Positions 59,856 to 64,000 of a stretch of 64,000 bases of DNA are shown here, piece after piece. The stretch covers positions 27,561 through 91,560 of the forward strand of contig NZ_AQUY01000002.1 of NCBI RefSeq assembly GCF_000372445.1, read 5' to 3'. Origin of the DNA: Corynebacterium ulceribovis DSM 45146. Lineage in GTDB: Bacteria > Actinomycetota > Actinomycetes > Mycobacteriales > Mycobacteriaceae. The position numbers were made by a program, and so were the translations under genes. Below the pieces are notes generated by a model. It was not told the DNA's origin and did no database searches. It saw only the letters and a list, made by a program, of their open reading frames with translations. Numbering within the stretch: the first letter of the stretch is position 1; every line of letters starts with the position of its first letter.

Positions 59856-62800
59856 ATGACTCAACCAACCGGAACCCAAAGCAACTTCGGCTTTGTCGGA
59901 TTAGCATTCCCTGCACTGGCAAACGACTGCCGCCAAGTGGAAGACTCCGCAGTGTCGAACCCGCGGGCAGCGATGATGCAAGCACGGTTCATTACGGAAC
60001 AAGTAGTCAAACACATCTGCGCGTTCTACCGCATCGACATGGTCGGTACTTTTGCGGACTGGCTGCGGGCCCCAGCGCTGCGCCGGAACGTGCCGGAAGT
60101 CATCCAGAACAAAATCCATACTGTCCGGAAACTAGGCAATGACGCCGCGCACTCCGGGGCGTTCATCTCTGCCGACACCGCCGCGCACACTGTCGCACAC
60201 CTCTACGACATTCTGGTGTGGGCTGCCGGAAACGTCTCTGGGCGGGGGCAAGCAGCCGTACCTGCTGGACGGTTCAACCCGAAACTGCTGGCAGCGAAAC
60301 CACGACAAGCCCCAGCAGACGAAGCCGCGCTACGACGACTACACGCCAACCTGAAAACGCGGGATGCGCAGCAGAAGCAGACTGAATTGCTGCTATCTGA
60401 AGAACAAGAAAAGCGGCGTGCCGCCGAAGAAGCGCACCTGAAAGAACAGGCGCGCTTTGTGGAAGCCGCAGCCAAAGCCAAAGAAGGCCAAGAGCGCATC
60501 AATGAGCTTGAAGCTGGGCGGGCGGAACTTGAACGGCAACTCGCGGAGCTGAAAGAAAAGCATCGGTCGGAACTCGCAGCGGCACAGACGGCGGCCGGGC
60601 AAGTGGACACCACCGACCGGTTGGCCATCAGCGAAGCCGAAACCAGACGCGACATCATCGACCCAATGTTGGCAACCGCGGGGTTCTCCAAGAAACTGGG
60701 AAACCTGCGGGAAGAAGTCACACTGCCAAGCGGCCGCGCGGACTACGTCCTCTACGGCTCGGACGGAAAAGCCATCGCCGTTGTAGAAGCGAAGAAACCC
60801 GGAGTGACGATTGCCGCAGGGCAAGAACAAGCCCGTGAATACGCCGACGACCTAGAAAAACAATACGGGCAGCGGCCACTGATCTACTACACCACCGGGC
60901 ATATTGTGCACCTATGGGATGACGCCGCGAACGTACCGGGCCTTGGCGGCTACCCGCCGAGAGAAGTGGAAGGCTACGCCACCGCGGACGAACTGCACCA
61001 AATGATGTGGAAACGCGCCAACCGCAAACCACTGAAAACCCTGACCGTCGACCCAACAATTGCTGGGCGGCCCTACCAGCAAGAAATGATCCGCTCGGTA
61101 ACCGAACACCTTGAAGCCGGGCACCGACGGGCGCTGCTAGTGATGGCTACCGGCACCGGCAAAACACGCACCGCCATTGCGCTGACAAAACTGCTGCAGC
61201 AAGGCGGGTGGGTAAAGAACGTTCTCTTCCTCGCTGACCGGAAAGCACTGGTGAACCAGGCCGCCCGGAACTACCAGAACATTTACGGCGAAGCTGGGGT
61301 AGTGAACCTGCTGGAAAACCCTGGCGGTACCGGCACTGTCTACGCCTGCACCTACCAGTCAATGATGGACAAACTGGGCACTGAATTCAGCCCATATGCC
61401 TTTGACCTGGTGATTGTCGATGAAGCACACCGCAGCATCTATCGACGCTACGCCCGGATTTTTGAATACTTCGATGCCATGCTGCTGGGGCTGACCGCCA
61501 CACCGCGCAACGAAATCGACCACAATACTTACGCCATGTTCAACCTGGAAGATGGCAAACCAGTGGGCAACTATGGGCTGAAGCAAGCCGTTGACGAAGG
61601 CTTCCTAGTTCCGTTTCGAGCATTCACCAGCGACACCACGGTGCTGCGACGCGGCGTGGCCTACAACGACCTCAGTGCCGAAGAGAAACTGAAGTGGGAC
61701 ACCCAAGACTGGGGCACAGACGACGACGGCAACCCCCTTGAGCCGCCTGCGGAAGCCTCCGCCGCAGAGATTAACGCAAATTTATTCAACGTCAGCACCA
61801 TCGACGAAGTGCTGCGACAAGTGCTCGAACACGGTATCAAGGTCCAGGGCGCCGACCGGCTGGGCAAGACCATCATTTTTGCGCGAAACACCATACATGC
61901 GGAGCTGATTACTGAGCGGATGCAGGTGATTAACCCAGTGCTGAACACCCGGATGATCACCCACGAGAGTAGCCGCGCAGATGTACTGATTCGCCAATTC
62001 GAAAGTATGAAAACTGACAGCATTGATGTGGCTGTTAGCGTCGATATGCTTGACACCGGTATTGACGTGCCAGCCGTGGTGAACTTGGTGTTCTTCAAGC
62101 CGGTGTATTCGCAGACCAAGTTTTGGCAGATGATTGGGCGCGGTACCCGGCTGTGCCCGAACCTACTGGGGCCGGGCGGCGACAAAACTGAGTTTTATGT
62201 TTTCGACTATTGCGGCAACCTGGAGTTTTTCGGCAGTGAAGAACCAGTGGCGGCCACACAGGGATCGGGACAGAAATCAATATCTGAACGACTATTCGTC
62301 CAGCGGCTGAAGCTGGTGGAAGAACTCGACGGTGGCGAAGTACGTTCGGCAATTATTGACCTGCTGCAAAGCCAACTGCAGCATGTGCCGGAGAACAGTC
62401 CGCTGGTTCGGCCACATCAGCGACCACTGTTGGAGATCTACCGCGCGCCGAAAGCATGGGAGAACATCACCGCGGCGCAAATTGCTGAAGTGGAGCAGCA
62501 CTTGGCGCGGCTCCCGTTTGCTAGCGCCGGTGACGACGAATACGCCAAGCGTTTTGACCTGCTGATTCTGAATCTCCAGTTATCCGCGCAGCAAGGTAAA
62601 GAACTGACCGGGGCGAACCACCAGCGGGTACAAAAACTGGCTAAAAACTTATTGACGAAAACCAACGTCCCGGAAATTAACCTGCAGGCCTCACTGTTGG
62701 AAGACTTGTTGTCTGAGCAGTGGTGGGCGGAAGCAACCGTTGATGACCTAGAACTGGTGCGCCGTAACATTCGCGGTTTGGTGCAGAAGGTGGATCGGGC

Positions 62801-63374
62801 TCAACGCAACGCGGTGACCATCGACATTGCCGATGAAATTGGTGAGTTGACAGTGGTTGACTTCGGAAAAAGTAGTGCGCAGGGGACTGTTTTGGTCAGC
62901 AGCATTGAAGAACAAGCCCGGGACGTGCTGCGCCGCAATGGTGAATCGCTGGTCCTGCGGAAGATTCGCAGTGGAAAGCAGCTCACCGACACTGATGTTG
63001 AGGCTTTAGAACAGCTTGTAGCCACTTCCGGTGGGATTGATGTTGCCGAGTTGCGAGAGGAACTTGGCATGCCGCTGTCGCTCTTTGCTCGGTCTGTGGT
63101 CGGCCTCGATGAAGCCGTCGCACGCGACGCCTTCGCCGACTTCCTTGCCGATTCGACACTGACTGCGCTGCAACTCAATTTTATTCAAAAACTAATTGGT
63201 GGCCTGGTGCATAACGGCTACCTGCACATGAAGGATATTTTCGAGGCTCCGTATTCGGACAATGGGACACCGATTGATGTCTTTGATGGGGACGTTGCCC
63301 GGATTACGGATATTGGGGATCGGCTCCGGCGCATTCACGACAGTGCGATCCGCGAGTCGAAAGACGCCAATTAA
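59856..63374 (+). CDS. hsdR: Type I restriction-modification system, endonuclease/translocase subunit
   Basis: This 1172-residue motor subunit is of the EcoEI/type IB-like branch. An N-terminal DUF4145 domain (about 1-125) and a long charged coiled coil (about 165-250) precede the nuclease domain, with RADYVLYG and Glu311-x-Lys313 in VVEAKKPG. The helicase has Walker A ATGTGKT at 431-437, motif II DEAH at 522-525 and GLTATP. DMLDTGIDVPAVVNLVFFKP and QMIGRGTRLCPNL follow. The C-terminal 350 residues form the HsdR assembly region. It has its own ribosome-binding site and lies 950 bp after hsdS, separated by the two small genes. Confidence 0.92.
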   Translation: MTQPTGTQSNFGFVGLAFPALANDCRQVEDSAVSNPRAAMMQARFITEQVVKHICAFYRIDMVGTFADWLRAPALRRNVPEVIQNKIHTVRKLGNDAAHSGAFISADTAAHTVAHLYDILVWAAGNVSGRGQAAVPAGRFNPKLLAAKPRQAPADEAALRRLHANLKTRDAQQKQTELLLSEEQEKRRAAEEAHLKEQARFVEAAAKAKEGQERINELEAGRAELERQLAELKEKHRSELAAAQTAAGQVDTTDRLAISEAETRRDIIDPMLATAGFSKKLGNLREEVTLPSGRADYVLYGSDGKAIAVVEAKKPGVTIAAGQEQAREYADDLEKQYGQRPLIYYTTGHIVHLWDDAANVPGLGGYPPREVEGYATADELHQMMWKRANRKPLKTLTVDPTIAGRPYQQEMIRSVTEHLEAGHRRALLVMATGTGKTRTAIALTKLLQQGGWVKNVLFLADRKALVNQAARNYQNIYGEAGVVNLLENPGGTGTVYACTYQSMMDKLGTEFSPYAFDLVIVDEAHRSIYRRYARIFEYFDAMLLGLTATPRNEIDHNTYAMFNLEDGKPVGNYGLKQAVDEGFLVPFRAFTSDTTVLRRGVAYNDLSAEEKLKWDTQDWGTDDDGNPLEPPAEASAAEINANLFNVSTIDEVLRQVLEHGIKVQGADRLGKTIIFARNTIHAELITERMQVINPVLNTRMITHESSRADVLIRQFESMKTDSIDVAVSVDMLDTGIDVPAVVNLVFFKPVYSQTKFWQMIGRGTRLCPNLLGPGGDKTEFYVFDYCGNLEFFGSEEPVAATQGSGQKSISERLFVQRLKLVEELDGGEVRSAIIDLLQSQLQHVPENSPLVRPHQRPLLEIYRAPKAWENITAAQIAEVEQHLARLPFASAGDDEYAKRFDLLILNLQLSAQQGKELTGANHQRVQKLAKNLLTKTNVPEINLQASLLEDLLSEQWWAEATVDDLELVRRNIRGLVQKVDRAQRNAVTIDIADEIGELTVVDFGKSSAQGTVLVSSIEEQARDVLRRNGESLVLRKIRSGKQLTDTDVEALEQLVATSGGIDVAELREELGMPLSLFARSVVGLDEAVARDAFADFLADSTLTALQLNFIQKLIGGLVHNGYLHMKDIFEAPYSDNGTPIDVFDGDVARITDIGDRLRRIHDSAIRESKDAN

Positions 63375-63493
63375 CCAGTGAGCACACTAGAGAAGGCTGG
63401 CTTGGTCGGGTAGGTCAGTTGTGTCGCTGTGCGTCTTTGTGGCTGGATTTGGTGGGGGAGTAGTCGAGTTTTTACCGGTCTGGGTTGGACAAT

Positions 63494-63520
63494 CTGACCA
63501 ATTTTGGTGAAAACGGTCAG
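63494..63520. promoter_or_regulatory. Inverted repeat upstream of the TetR gene
   Basis: CTGACC (63494-63499) and GGTCAG (63515-63520) form an inverted repeat about 60 bp before the start, a plausible autoregulatory operator. Confidence 0.35.
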
Positions 63521-63576
63521 TTTGCCGCGATTAACTCAATAAGCTCAGCCGCAAACCGCCCGACCTAGGAGGACGC

Positions 63577-64000
63577 ATGACTACACGCCTGGTGGCCAAA
63601 GAGCAGCGCCGCCAAGAACTCATCGCCGCAGCATCCGAAATCATCGCCGAACGCGGCTATCATTCCACTCGACTCGAAGACGTTGGCGCCGCCGCCGGAA
63701 TCTCCGGCCCCGCCGTCTACCGGCACTTTTCCGGAAAAGAAGACCTTCTCGGGGCGATCCTCATTGAGATTTCCGAACGCCTGCTGGCAGGAGGGCGGCG
63801 CATCGCGCTCATCGCGAAACAGACTGGGGCGGACCCCACCGAAACAATGCGTGAACTGGTGCGTTTCCATGTCGAGTTCGCGGTGACCGAACCGGACCGA
63901 ATCTTGGTGCAAAGCCGAGAACTCGGCAATCTGTGTGCCACGGATAACCAAAAGGTGCGGGCGCTGCAGCGTGAGTACATCGAAATCTGGTCAGCATTCT
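63577..64000 (+). CDS. TetR/AcrR family transcriptional regulator, cut by the window end
   Basis: The first 141 residues are present. The helix-turn-helix spans about residues 12-58: IAAASEIIAERGYHSTRLEDVGAAAGISGPAVYRHFSGKEDLLGAIL. It is followed by the start of the helical ligand domain. The ATG at 63577 has AGGAGG four bases upstream. The lineage resembles regulators of lipid or CoA metabolism in actinobacteria, but the ligand and targets are not visible here. The C-terminal part lies beyond the window. Confidence 0.85.
   Translation, partial: MTTRLVAKEQRRQELIAAASEIIAERGYHSTRLEDVGAAAGISGPAVYRHFSGKEDLLGAILIEISERLLAGGRRIALIAKQTGADPTETMRELVRFHVEFAVTEPDRILVQSRELGNLCATDNQKVRALQREYIEIWSAF

Overview
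The window is about 57-58% G+C and looks like a chromosomal segment of a Corynebacterium or close relative. The case rests on three things: gene families and gene order (pgi, chorismate mutase, uvrD1/pcrA, M23 peptidase, perM-like gene, purN and purH in the same order and orientation as I recall for mycobacteria and, in part, C. glutamicum); mycoredoxin and PrpR/RamB-type proteins; and many genes whose start codon lies 6-8 nt after a TAnnnT -10 box, as in the leaderless transcripts of these bacteria. The species cannot be fixed from this sequence.

Layout. 1-6.2 kb: the end of an FKBP peptidyl-prolyl isomerase gene, a two-gene ABC-2 exporter, a membrane-anchored glutamate-synthase-like flavoprotein, an aldo/keto reductase and an EchA6-like crotonase. 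6.5-8.6 kb: DUF485 plus the MctC-type monocarboxylate symporter. 8.7-13.3 kb: glycine cleavage genes gcvP-gcvT-gcvH. 13.3-19.0 kb (minus strand): TrpB2, a Tat-exported DUF1906 protein, a FUSC-like membrane protein and a CNT nucleoside transporter. 19.0-21.0 kb: a frameshifted cytidine deaminase gene diverging from deoA. 21-26.5 kb: a polytopic membrane protein behind a CsoR/CstR-type palindrome, an SDR oxidoreductase, pyruvate:quinone oxidoreductase, tRNA-Arg(CCT), a CoA-transferase III and a small hydrophilic protein. 26.6-28.6 kb: thyA-folA followed by two mycoredoxin-like genes. 28.6-31 kb: a VbhA/Fic toxin-antitoxin pair, AlkD and CysQ. 31-37.2 kb: pgi, an aldehyde dehydrogenase, chorismate mutase and PcrA. 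37.2-42.5 kb: prpR and the methylcitrate-cycle genes prpD-prpB-prpC. 42.6-48.3 kb: M23 peptidase, a PerM-like protein, a DJ-1 family protein, purN and purH. 48.4-54.0 kb: a SorC/DeoR-type regulator followed by deoD, an MFS transporter, deoC and a phosphosugar mutase. 54-63.4 kb: an accessory island with a type I restriction-modification system. The window ends inside a TetR gene.

Two systems stand out. First, the deo genes lie at two places 30 kb apart (19.5 and 49.3 kb) but share a 36-bp promoter-operator with 28 of 36 positions identical, so the SorC/DeoR-type regulator beside deoD probably controls both. Together they would take up nucleosides, split off the base and break down deoxyribose phosphate; the phosphosugar mutase sits where a phosphopentomutase is expected. 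Second, the restriction island carries an AlbA_2/winged-helix regulator gene sandwiched between copies of a ~200-bp composite repeat. Each copy has an extended -10 promoter inside a long inverted repeat made of GTGGGAAG half-sites. The two full copies also carry a terminator-like hairpin flanked by copies of a ~25-bp unit. One copy lies upstream of hsdM. Two small translationally coupled genes of unknown function sit between hsdS and hsdR. This arrangement suggests a self-regulated, possibly attenuated, type I restriction system and is the most unusual part of the window.
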